From a bacterium (GTDB taxonomy: Bacteria > JAHJDO01): a stretch of DNA of 11,344 nucleotides. How positions within the stretch are numbered: the stretch's first letter is position 1; every line of letters starts with the position of its first letter. This document shows, one piece after another, positions 1 through 5,654 of this stretch. The notes below the pieces were generated by a model, which saw only the letters and a program-made list of their open reading frames with translations, did no database searches and was not told the DNA's origin. Position numbers and translations under genes: made by a program. Location: NCBI GenBank assembly GCA_023129655.1, contig JAGMBN010000031.1, forward strand, positions 1 through 11,344, written 5' to 3'.

Positions 1-693
1 AAACTTGTTCTAAAAAGGTCAAAGCACGTACCAATTGCGTATTTAATAGGGCATAAAGAGTTTATGTCCATTGATTTTGAGGTAAATGAAAAAGTATTAA
101 TTCCCAGGCCTGAGACTGAAACATTAATTGAAGCAACATTAAAGAAGATGGTGGGACAACCAAATAGAGAATGGGCAGTAATTGATATAGGAACAGGTTG
201 TGGAAATATAGCAATTGCTCTTGCCAAAAGTCAGAATGTCAGAGTCTATGCTTCTGATATCTCAGAAGATGTGTTGAGCATTGCAAAAAAAAATGCAAAA
301 AAAAACAAAGTAGAAAACACAATAAGATTTCTTTGTGGAGACTTGTTCGAGAGTTTTAATGGTCTCAACCTTGCCGGAGAGATTGATTTTATTGTATCAA
401 ATCCTCCTTATGTTTCTTCAGTGGATTTTGAGAAATTACCTATTGATATAAAGCAATATGAACCCAAAATCGCACTTGATGGCGGAACTGATGGTATTGA
501 TTTTTATCCTGAACTAGTTAAAGGTGCAGAGGAATTTTTAAAACCGCATGGGTTTCTTATTATGGAAATAGGATATGGACAGGTTGAAGAAATTAAAAAA
601 CTTGTTTCTTTGCGCAGGTCATTTCTTGAGCCTGAAATTGTTATGGATTATGAAGGGATTGAGAGAGTAATTACCTGTGAGAAGAAAGGATAA
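1..693 (+). CDS. prmC: Peptide chain release factor N5-glutamine methyltransferase PrmC, 5' partial
   Basis: Methylates the glutamine of the GGQ motif in release factors RF1/RF2 using S-adenosylmethionine. The frame is open from base 1, so the ATG at 64 is internal: the codons before it read PIAYLIGHKEF, the conserved linker ahead of the catalytic domain in PrmC. In the visible 230 residues I see IPRPETE (34-40), the SAM-binding loop DIGTGCGNIA (62-71) and the catalytic NPPY (134-137), followed by LDGGTDGIDFY, all typical of the family. The C-terminus (YEGIERVI) looks complete. About 50 N-terminal residues should lie outside the window. The last 23 bases overlap, tail to tail, the 3' end of the leftward radical SAM gene. 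Identification is secure from the motifs; prfA is often the upstream neighbour but cannot be seen here. Confidence 0.95.
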   Translation, partial: KLVLKRSKHVPIAYLIGHKEFMSIDFEVNEKVLIPRPETETLIEATLKKMVGQPNREWAVIDIGTGCGNIAIALAKSQNVRVYASDISEDVLSIAKKNAKKNKVENTIRFLCGDLFESFNGLNLAGEIDFIVSNPPYVSSVDFEKLPIDIKQYEPKIALDGGTDGIDFYPELVKGAEEFLKPHGFLIMEIGYGQVEEIKKLVSLRRSFLEPEIVMDYEGIERVITCEKKG

Positions 694-1543
694 TATTGCC
701 CAAGTATACATACTTTAACTTTTTCTTTGCGATTTTATATGCCTGCTCCAGAGTTTTAACTGGGGTAACAGAACCTGTTCTCATCTTATAATGTGGGAAA
801 TATCTCGAAAAATGCAGAGGTATATCTGTTCCTATATTTCCCACTATCCAGTTAACGAGGTCTTCAAAGTGCCTGGTTGTATCATTAAGTTCAGGTATAA
901 TAAGATTCGTTATCTCTATATGGCAGCTTGCGCTGGATATTTTTATTGTTTTCAATACAGTCTCAAGGTCTCCTTTGCAGATTTCTTTATAGAATTTTTC
1001 GTCAAAAGCTTTTAAATCGATATTCATGGCATCTATGAATGGCAGTAATTCCTTGAGCGGCTTTTCATTAATATAGCCGTTTGTTACAAGTACGTTCTTC
1101 AAGTCTTTTTCTTTAGCAAGCTTAGCTGTATCCATTACATATTCATACCATATCATTGGTTCAGAGTATGTGTAGGCAATGCCAATGGAACTTCTCTCCA
1201 GAGCCTTTTTCACAGCTTCAGATGGTGACATATACTGAGTAGGAACATTACGTTCTTGAGAGATCTGCCAGTTTTGACAGAAAGGGCAGGCAAAATTGCA
1301 GCCGGTAGTTCCTAATGAGAGGATTAAACTTCCAGGGTAAAAGTGATACAGAGGCTTTTTCTCTATAGGGTCCATTCCTTGGGAACTAACGTGGGAATAT
1401 ATGTTTGAGAATAGCTTATTCCCTATATTTTCTCTTGCGCCACAGAATCCGCTTTTCCCCTCCCTAATTTTACATAACTTTGGGCAGAGCAAACATTGTA
1501 CAGAATCATCATTGAGCTTTTTGTAATATAGAGCTTCTTTCAT
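671..1543 (-). CDS. amrS: AmmeMemoRadiSam-system radical SAM enzyme (AmrS-like), C-terminally shortened
   Basis: A 290-residue radical SAM protein related to pyruvate formate-lyase activating enzymes. The N-terminal cysteine group (C17, C20, C24, C34) and the 4Fe-4S motif CNFACPFC (C82, C86, C89), followed by QNW, match the AmrS family, as do PIEKKPLYHFYPG and the late KYVYLGN. The physiological reaction of this family is poorly defined; partners Memo and AMMECR1 are not in the window. Family members normally continue about 40 residues past YVYLGN into a zinc-ribbon tail with CPxC pairs. Here the frame stops 8 residues after that motif, inside the end of prmC, and the reverse strand further on holds no cysteine pairs in the region I read. 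The tail therefore seems deleted. The start is ATG; a GGAG lies about 16 bases upstream, which is long. The gene may still be active, since the radical SAM core is whole. Confidence 0.85.
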   Translation of the reverse strand: MKEALYYKKLNDDSVQCLLCPKLCKIREGKSGFCGARENIGNKLFSNIYSHVSSQGMDPIEKKPLYHFYPGSLILSLGTTGCNFACPFCQNWQISQERNVPTQYMSPSEAVKKALERSSIGIAYTYSEPMIWYEYVMDTAKLAKEKDLKNVLVTNGYINEKPLKELLPFIDAMNIDLKAFDEKFYKEICKGDLETVLKTIKISSASCHIEITNLIIPELNDTTRHFEDLVNWIVGNIGTDIPLHFSRYFPHYKMRTGSVTPVKTLEQAYKIAKKKLKYVYLGNIILSSHR

Positions 1544-1615
1544 AGAAAATTTATACTCTCTCCATACCTAAATGGGATCTATTCGACTTTACGTCTTTTT
1601 TGTATGTATCCGTAT

Positions 1616-1637
1616 ATTGTGCTCTATTAGGCACAAT
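1616..1637. promoter_or_regulatory. Perfect 7-bp inverted repeat upstream of amrS
   Basis: ATTGTGC (1616-1622), an 8-base spacer, then GCACAAT (1631-1637). It lies about 75 bases upstream of the amrS start in the 248-base gap between amrS and the zinc-ribbon gene. The shape suits a dimeric repressor site; there is no T-run on either side that would make it a terminator. I could not place a convincing promoter beside it, and I see no gene in the rest of the gap. Confidence 0.35.
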
Positions 1638-1791
1638 TATTTATGCAATTTGATAGATGAGTGGTCGAAAATGAGGGATTGGTATTGTCAAAATATTTTA
1701 GCCTTTTTCTTCATTTTTACTATGTGCCAAACACAAAAGTCCTATTGCCTTAAAGACTTATAATGTTTTTGCGTCAGTTCTTATGCTTTTT

Positions 1792-1971
1792 TTATTTCTC
1801 TTCCGGCATATAATTAATTGCTTCATCAATCATCATAACAGGGATTTCTTCTCTTATTGGATAGTATTTCTTGCAAGCATCACAAACAAGTTTATCTTTG
1901 CCTTCAAGCCTTATATCCCCTTTGCATTTTGGACACGCTAAGATATCCAGAAGCTCTTTGTCTATAGCCAT
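1792..1971 (-). CDS. Trm112/YcaR (UPF0434)-like small zinc-ribbon protein
   Basis: A 59-residue protein starting MAIDKELLDILACPKC, which is the hallmark of the Trm112p-like/UPF0434 family. It has two CxxC knuckles, CPKC (13-16) and CDAC (30-33), and the usual tail IREEIPVMMIDEA (family form: yPIRdgIPvmL..EA). The fold binds zinc; the eukaryotic relative activates methyltransferases, but the bacterial proteins have no settled role, so I do not assign one. The start is ATG with AAAGGAG a few bases upstream, and the gene follows the glycosyltransferase stop by only 21 bases on the same strand, so the two are very probably co-transcribed. In many bacteria this family sits near envelope genes, which agrees with the glycosyltransferase neighbour. 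Confidence 0.88.
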   Translation of the reverse strand: MAIDKELLDILACPKCKGDIRLEGKDKLVCDACKKYYPIREEIPVMMIDEAINYMPEEK

Positions 1972-1992
1972 AACATTTTCTCCTTTTATCTG

Positions 1993-3090
1993 TTAAACAA
2001 ATTCTCTTTTATAAACGTCCAGGGTTTTTCTGGTAGTATTTTCCCAGTTGAATTTCTCTATTTGCTTTATGCCCATCTTTATCATATTCTCCCTCATATT
2101 GCTATCAGAAATAACTTTTTCTATTGCTTCAGCCAGGGAATCTGCATCGCTTGGCTCTATGGTTATGCCTGCATTACCAACAACTTCAGGTATTGAGGAT
2201 ACATTAGATGTTACAACAGGCACTCTGCTTGCCATTGCTTCTACAAGTGGCAAACCAAATCCTTCATAAAGAGAGGGAAAAACAAATACATCACATATCT
2301 GGTAAAGATCAGGTAAATCCTCAAAATCTATGTTCTGAATGCAAATTACATCTTCAGATACATTAAACTGCTCTGCATAAACCTGCAGTTCTCTAATTCT
2401 CTCCTTTTTCCCTCCAACCAAAAGAAGCTTTTGTTCTATTCCCCGTATTCTGAGTTTTGAATATGCTTCAATAAGTGTCTCAATATTTTTATGTTTCTTC
2501 ATATTGCTTACATTAAGTATGTATCTTGCGTGCAGATTTAATTTGTCTCTCAGCTTTTCACATTCTTCTCGAGAAGCGTCTTTCTTGAAGATTTCAGAGA
2601 CTCCATTATAGATCACGACAACTTTATCTTCTTTTATACCTAAGTAATTTACTATATCAGCTTTTGTATTTTCAGACACAGCTATTATTTTTTTTGCTCT
2701 TATAGCTATCAGCTTAAACAATGACTTAGCGTAGAAATATGCAGCCTTGTGCTTGAGGAATTGAGGGAAGATAAGATGTATTAGATCATGAACAGTAACT
2801 ATCATTTCTCCCTCATATATAACAGGTATATTGTAATGCGGACAGTGCAGAAATTCTATATTCCAGAGCTTTAAAGGCTCAATAGCTTGCTCACTTATAC
2901 TATAAATTGGCGAATGGAATTCCGTTATAGAAACATTAGGTTTTTGCGCATATTTAGAAAGCTCTTCATTTTTGCCTAACAGAATATAGGTGTTAGACTT
3001 ATCAATATCAGGAATATTTGTAATCAGATTTCTTGTATAAGTACCAATACCCGAGTGCAAAATCATTCTGGCATCAATTGCAATACGCAA
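1993..3090 (-). CDS. Glycosyltransferase family 4 (GT-B) protein
   Basis: A 365-residue GT-B enzyme, close in pattern to mannosyltransferases of the WbaZ/MtfB type, which transfer a sugar from a nucleotide donor during envelope or O-antigen polysaccharide synthesis. Visible signs are the N-terminal strand and glycine loop IDARMILHSGIGTYTRNL (5-22), VHDLIHLIFP (100-109), the start of the C-terminal Rossmann domain at RYILNVSNMKKHKN (189-202), and the donor-binding EGFGLPLVE (276-284, an E-x7-E motif) followed by PEVVGNAG (301-308). No membrane segment is evident. The start is TTG: AAAGGAAA lies upstream at good spacing, whereas the first ATG, at codon 9, would remove the first strand of the fold. 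The exact donor and acceptor cannot be told from sequence. A tiny ORF ends 12 bases upstream and the zinc-ribbon gene follows. Confidence 0.9.
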   Translation of the reverse strand: MRIAIDARMILHSGIGTYTRNLITNIPDIDKSNTYILLGKNEELSKYAQKPNVSITEFHSPIYSISEQAIEPLKLWNIEFLHCPHYNIPVIYEGEMIVTVHDLIHLIFPQFLKHKAAYFYAKSLFKLIAIRAKKIIAVSENTKADIVNYLGIKEDKVVVIYNGVSEIFKKDASREECEKLRDKLNLHARYILNVSNMKKHKNIETLIEAYSKLRIRGIEQKLLLVGGKKERIRELQVYAEQFNVSEDVICIQNIDFEDLPDLYQICDVFVFPSLYEGFGLPLVEAMASRVPVVTSNVSSIPEVVGNAGITIEPSDADSLAEAIEKVISDSNMRENMIKMGIKQIEKFNWENTTRKTLDVYKREFV

Positions 3091-3096
3091 AACTAA

Positions 3097-3104
3097 TTTC
3101 CTTT
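3097..3104 (-). promoter_or_regulatory. Ribosome binding site that decides the TTG start of the glycosyltransferase
   Basis: On the minus strand AAAGGAAA precedes the TTG start with 8 bases between GGA and the codon. It overlaps the stop codon of the upstream 24-codon ORF, an arrangement that would allow translational coupling. Confidence 0.6.
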
Positions 3105-3177
3105 AAATGCTAAATTTTTTTGATAAAATAAGCTCGCTGAATTGGATAATAATGTTGATAATCTCTTTAATATTCAA
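3103..3177 (-). CDS. Predicted 24-residue leader or small peptide ahead of the glycosyltransferase
   Basis: A short ORF with a TTG start, 24 codons and a TAA stop. It begins MNIKEIINIII and ends LSKKFSI: a hydrophobic, isoleucine-rich stretch between lysines. Support comes from its signals rather than from homology. AAGGAGG, a full Shine-Dalgarno sequence, lies 6 bases upstream; a sigma70-like promoter reads towards it from 3251-3223; and its stop codon overlaps the ribosome binding site of the glycosyltransferase gene. It may be a leader peptide that couples translation, or a small membrane-associated peptide. A run of seven A bases near its end could also allow slippage. I do not recognise the peptide and it could be chance, though the binding site is far better than needed for a random ORF. 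Confidence 0.45.
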   Translation of the reverse strand: MNIKEIINIIIQFSELILSKKFSI

Positions 3178-3183
3178 AAACAG

Positions 3184-3190
3184 CCTCCTT
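3184..3190 (-). promoter_or_regulatory. Consensus Shine-Dalgarno sequence of the small ORF
   Basis: AAGGAGG on the minus strand, 6 bases before a TTG codon. It is about 94 bases from the glycosyltransferase start, too far to serve that gene directly, which is the main reason for believing the small ORF is translated. Confidence 0.55.
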
Positions 3191-3222
3191 CCGTAACCGA
3201 ACTAACTATTGAACGTTTAATT

Positions 3223-3251
3223 ACCATAGCTCAAATTGTTTAAAATCTCAA
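3223..3251 (-). promoter_or_regulatory. Outward sigma70-like promoter in the left repeat arm, towards the glycosyltransferase operon
   Basis: On the minus strand TTGAGA (-35) is followed by a 17-base spacer and TATGGT (-10). Transcription would start near 3216, about 26 bases before the AAGGAGG of the small ORF, a spacing that fits well. The -35 matches consensus at 5 of 6 positions and the -10 at 4 of 6, including the key TA...T. Confidence 0.5.
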
Positions 3252-3259
3252 TAGTCATC

Positions 3260-3297
3260 TTCCTGCTTGACAGGAAAATCCAGCAAAACACTGGATT
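3260..3297. repeat. REP-like double palindrome
   Basis: Two adjacent perfect hairpins: TTCCTG/CAGGAA (3260-3276, 5-nt loop) and AATCCAG/CTGGATT (3277-3297, 7-nt loop), preceded by AGTCATC. The order resembles the widespread GTCATTCC...GGAATCCAG...CTGGATTC intergenic repeats known from several bacterial groups. Neither hairpin is followed by a T-run, so terminator function is unlikely. Confidence 0.55.
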
Positions 3298-3373
3298 CTC
3301 CAAATTGTCTACACTTGATTTTAAACAGGGCTATGGTGGGAAATTATTTTAGTTGCGGAATTGCTGGCTTTCG

Positions 3374-3404
3374 TCCACCTTTTGGAGGGAGATTCAGGGG
3401 GATG
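3374..3404. repeat. Second REP-like element with a short imperfect hairpin
   Basis: CCACC-TTTT-GGAGG (3375-3388) forms a stem with one central A/A mismatch, followed by GAGATTCAGGGGGAT. Read on the minus strand it begins ATCCCCCTGAATCTCCCT, which resembles a dispersed intergenic repeat I know from many bacterial genomes. The family is different from that of the neighbouring double palindrome. Confidence 0.45.
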
Positions 3405-3439
3405 TAAAAATTCGCTTTATGGGCAGTCTTTGAAATTTG

Positions 3440-3468
3440 TTGAGGTTTTAAGCAATTTGAGCTATGGT
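3440..3468 (+). promoter_or_regulatory. Outward sigma70-like promoter in the right repeat arm, towards the antitoxin and recQ
   Basis: TTGAGG (-35), a 17-base spacer and TATGGT (-10). Transcription would start near 3475, giving a leader of about 22 bases to the antitoxin ATG at 3498. It may also serve the close-set recQ, RAYT, lipB and lipA genes downstream, since I see no terminator and no better promoter among them. Confidence 0.45.
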
Positions 3469-3497
3469 AACAGCAGTAAATTAAATAGGAGGTCTTT

Positions 3498-3722
3498 ATG
3501 AGGGCAAATGAGATTATAAAAGAAGTAGATGATTTGGGTCTGTCGGAGAAATTAATATTGGTTGAGGATATTTGGGATTCTATTGCTCGAAATAATGCAG
3601 AGCTGCCAATGCCAGAATGGCAAAAAGCCGAGTTGAATAAAAGATACAGTGATTATAAAAATGGAAAATTAAAGCTTCATGATTGGGAAGGTGTTCATGA
3701 GAAAGTGCTGAAGAAATTGTGA
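3498..3722 (+). CDS. Addiction-module antitoxin (PF09720/TIGR02574-like), without an intact toxin
   Basis: A 74-residue protein. KEVDDLGLSEKLILVEDIWDSI (its N-terminal helices), PMPEWQKAELNKRYSDY (37-53) and the tail DWEGVHEKVLKKL are typical of the small antitoxins that pair with ParE/RelE-family toxins and normally sit directly in front of them. Such proteins bind and neutralise the toxin and often repress their own promoter. The start is clear: TAGGAGG lies 5 to 7 bases before the ATG. A full toxin gene should follow at once, but only 74 bases separate this gene from recQ, and they contain what looks like the end of such a toxin. The antitoxin itself appears whole. It may be an inert leftover, or may counter a toxin encoded elsewhere; the sequence cannot decide. 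Confidence 0.85.
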   Translation: MRANEIIKEVDDLGLSEKLILVEDIWDSIARNNAELPMPEWQKAELNKRYSDYKNGKLKLHDWEGVHEKVLKKL

Positions 3723-3769
3723 TTCATTCTGTTTTTGATAATAGGCATGACCCCAAAAAACGCCCCTAA
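3710..3769 (+). pseudogene. C-terminal remnant of a ParE/RelE-type toxin
   Basis: In the frame one base off the antitoxin, the sequence reads EEIVIHSVFDNRHDPKKRP and then TAA. This matches the closing strand and tail of ParE/RelE-family toxins (pattern: ivIhaVfh.rrDPkrw) and occupies the place expected for the toxin's end. The frame is closed by a TGA at 3698-3700 and has no start codon or ribosome binding site of its own. The simplest reading is a deletion that removed roughly the first 70-80 codons of the toxin and joined the last 15-20 to the antitoxin's end. The match is short, so it rests on the motif and on position rather than on length. Confidence 0.6.
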
Positions 3770-3796
3770 CATCAGCAAATCCTCCAGGAGATCATA

Positions 3797-5614
3797 ATGA
3801 GCCAAAATAAAGAACAAATATATGCGGCTTTGCAGCGATACTGGGGGTATGACTCGTTTCTGCCGCTGCAGGAAGAGACTGTCTTGTCTATGACAGGCAA
3901 CAGAGACAGCTTAACAGTACTGCATACAGGAGGCGGCAAATCTCTTTGTTTTCAATTACCTGCTTTATTAAAGGATGGTATGGCTGTGGTTGTTTCTCCT
4001 CTGATTTCTCTTATGAAGGATCAGGTAGACAACATTAAGGGTATGGGAATAAGTTCCTGTTTCCTGAATTCCAGTCTGTCTTTTGAGCAGCAAAGGTTAG
4101 TAATTGAACGGATCAGGAAAGAGAAGATAAAACTTTTATATCTTTCCCCCGAAGGGCTGCAGAATGAGGGGACTATAAATTTGCTGGGTTCTGTCAGGCT
4201 TTCTTTTTTTGTAATTGATGAAGCGCATTGTATAAGTCATTGGGGGCATGATTTTAGAGAGAGTTACCGCAATCTTTGGATGATCAAAAAAAATTTTGAG
4301 TCCGTGAATGTGCATGCCTTTACAGCTACTGCCACTAAAGAAGTACAGCTGGATATAGTAGAACAGTTAAAACTTGTTGATCCCAAAGTGAATGTCGGTG
4401 GGGTAGACCGCCATAACTTAACTTATAGAGCAATTCCCCGCAAACAGGTTTTAAAACAAATAATGGATGTTTTAGCAAGGCATACGAATGAAGCAGGCAT
4501 TATATATTGTTTGCGCCGCCGTGATGTGGATTCTATTTCGGAGAAATTAAAAAAATTGGGTATTGATAATTGCAGATATCATGCAGGCATGTCAAATGAA
4601 GATCGCCATACAGCGCAAGAGAAATTTGCTCACGAAGAAACGAATATAATTGTTGCTACAATAGCGTTTGGTATGGGGATTGATCGATCTAATATCCGTT
4701 TTATCGTTCATGCGGGAATGCCCAAAAGCATTGAACATTATCAGCAGGAAACAGGCCGCGCAGGAAGGGACAGTCTTCCTGCTTTCTGCTATATGTTTTA
4801 CGGCGGTGGGGATTATAGGTTATGGAGTTTTTTTGCGGAAGAGTCTTCTGATCGTGAAGTAATGATGGCAAAGTTAAGAGCTATATATAATTTTTGCAGC
4901 CAGCCTCAATGCAGGCACAAGGTGCTGGTAAATTATTTCGGACAGGATTACGGAAAAGCCTCATGCAACGCCTGCGATTACTGCCTGAATGAGCTTGATA
5001 TGGTTGATAACGCACTTATTGTCGGGCAAAAGATATTATCCTGTGTATACAGAGTAAAAGGAGAAAACTTCGGATTTGGCGCAGGACATGTGGCAGACGT
5101 TTTAAGAGGCAAAATGACTGAGAAAACAGAGCGTATGAGACATCAAGACCTTTCTGTTTTTGGCATAATGCAAAATGAGTCAGTTGTATTTATACGGCAT
5201 ATGATTGAACAGTTAATAGGGCAGGATTTTTTGTCTAAAGATGAAAAATTCTCAACACTTTCCCTAACAGATAGAGGAAAGCAATTATTACGAGGAGAAG
5301 TATCGCCTATATTAGCCAAGCCTATGCTTGCAGTAAAGAAAAAGGCTAGTGCAAAGAAGTCTGTCAAAAGAAAAGACAAAGAATGGGGAGAAATAGATCG
5401 TGGATTATTTCAAACGTTACGCAAAAAACGCACAGAGCTTGCGAGTGAAAAAAGTGTTCCTGCATACGTTATATTTAGTGATAACACCTTAAGAGACATA
5501 GCAGCAAAAAAGCCTGCAACCAAAGAAGACTTTGCGAATATTTACGGTGTAGGCGAAAATAAATTAAAATCCTATGCAGATATATTTATCAAAATTGTTA
5601 AGGATTATGAATGA
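3797..5614 (+). CDS. recQ: ATP-dependent DNA helicase RecQ
   Basis: A 605-residue 3'-to-5' DNA helicase for recombination and repair, of typical full RecQ length. Motifs in order: Walker A TGGGKS (44-49), DEAH (141-144) followed by CISHWGHDFRESY, FTATAT (175-180), the RecA2 motifs ATIAFGMGIDR (287-297) and QETGRAGRD (317-325), the zinc site C372, C390, C393, C396 (SCNACDYC), a winged-helix region to about 500, and an HRDC domain (about 532-605, with LRDIAAKKPATKEDF and IYGVGENKL). ATG start with AGGAG upstream. All parts are present, so it should be active. It begins 74 bases after the antitoxin, and its stop lies close to the REP hairpin and RAYT gene, which suggests the transposase entered directly behind recQ. 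Confidence 0.97.
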   Translation: MSQNKEQIYAALQRYWGYDSFLPLQEETVLSMTGNRDSLTVLHTGGGKSLCFQLPALLKDGMAVVVSPLISLMKDQVDNIKGMGISSCFLNSSLSFEQQRLVIERIRKEKIKLLYLSPEGLQNEGTINLLGSVRLSFFVIDEAHCISHWGHDFRESYRNLWMIKKNFESVNVHAFTATATKEVQLDIVEQLKLVDPKVNVGGVDRHNLTYRAIPRKQVLKQIMDVLARHTNEAGIIYCLRRRDVDSISEKLKKLGIDNCRYHAGMSNEDRHTAQEKFAHEETNIIVATIAFGMGIDRSNIRFIVHAGMPKSIEHYQQETGRAGRDSLPAFCYMFYGGGDYRLWSFFAEESSDREVMMAKLRAIYNFCSQPQCRHKVLVNYFGQDYGKASCNACDYCLNELDMVDNALIVGQKILSCVYRVKGENFGFGAGHVADVLRGKMTEKTERMRHQDLSVFGIMQNESVVFIRHMIEQLIGQDFLSKDEKFSTLSLTDRGKQLLRGEVSPILAKPMLAVKKKASAKKSVKRKDKEWGEIDRGLFQTLRKKRTELASEKSVPAYVIFSDNTLRDIAAKKPATKEDFANIYGVGENKLKSYADIFIKIVKDYE

Positions 5615-5615
5615 T

Positions 5616-5640
5616 GTAGGGACAGGTCGTGACCTGTCCG
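5616..5640 (+). repeat. GTAG-footed REP hairpin, copy 1
   Basis: GTAG (5616-5619) is followed by a perfect 9-bp stem GGACAGGTC/GACCTGTCC (5620-5639) with a 2-base centre GT. GTAG next to a hairpin is the known recognition layout for RAYT enzymes. It begins 2 bases after the recQ stop and ends 15 bases before the RAYT start. It is too GC-even and lacks a T-run, so it is not a standard terminator. Confidence 0.8.
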
Positions 5641-5654
5641 ATACAAAAGATAAA

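Larger units (their letters stand above)
3221..3470. repeat. 250-bp segment bounded by 31-nt inverted repeats
   Basis: The left arm (3221-3251) and right arm (3440-3470) are inverted copies with 29 of 31 positions matching; both differences are A/G transitions. A third, shortened copy in right-arm orientation lies at 3315-3337 (it ends GGGCTATGGT). Between the left arm and this third copy, 3239-3247 pairs perfectly with 3317-3325 and 3224-3230 with 3330-3336, enclosing two smaller hairpins, so 3224-3336 can fold into a branched structure. No clear target-site duplication flanks the arms and no transposase ORF is inside. It may be a MITE-like insertion or an inverted duplication of a promoter region. 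With the two palindromes listed separately, this accounts for most of the 320-base gap without a gene between the small ORF and the antitoxin. Confidence 0.7.

Noticed and set aside
671..720. Frameshift, rather than deletion, as the reason for the short AmrS-like protein
   Set aside because: Beyond the stop I read no CxxC-type pattern on the minus strand, and that DNA is needed for the conserved end of prmC. A lost tail fits better than a shifted one.
1737..1760. Hairpin AAGTC/GACTT as terminator of the zinc-ribbon operon
   Set aside because: Only 5 base pairs with a 14-base loop and a poor T-run on the minus strand. Could be chance.
1572..1763. 63-codon plus-strand ORF in the amrS upstream gap
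   Set aside because: Cysteine- and phenylalanine-rich translation of AT-rich DNA, no ribosome binding site, no recognisable family.
5574..5654. Longer starts of the RAYT gene (ATG 5574 or 5607)
   Set aside because: 5574 lies inside recQ, and both would make the REP hairpin part of the protein's front end. The family's N-terminus fits ATG 5655. ATG 5607 stays possible but has only AAGGA two bases upstream.
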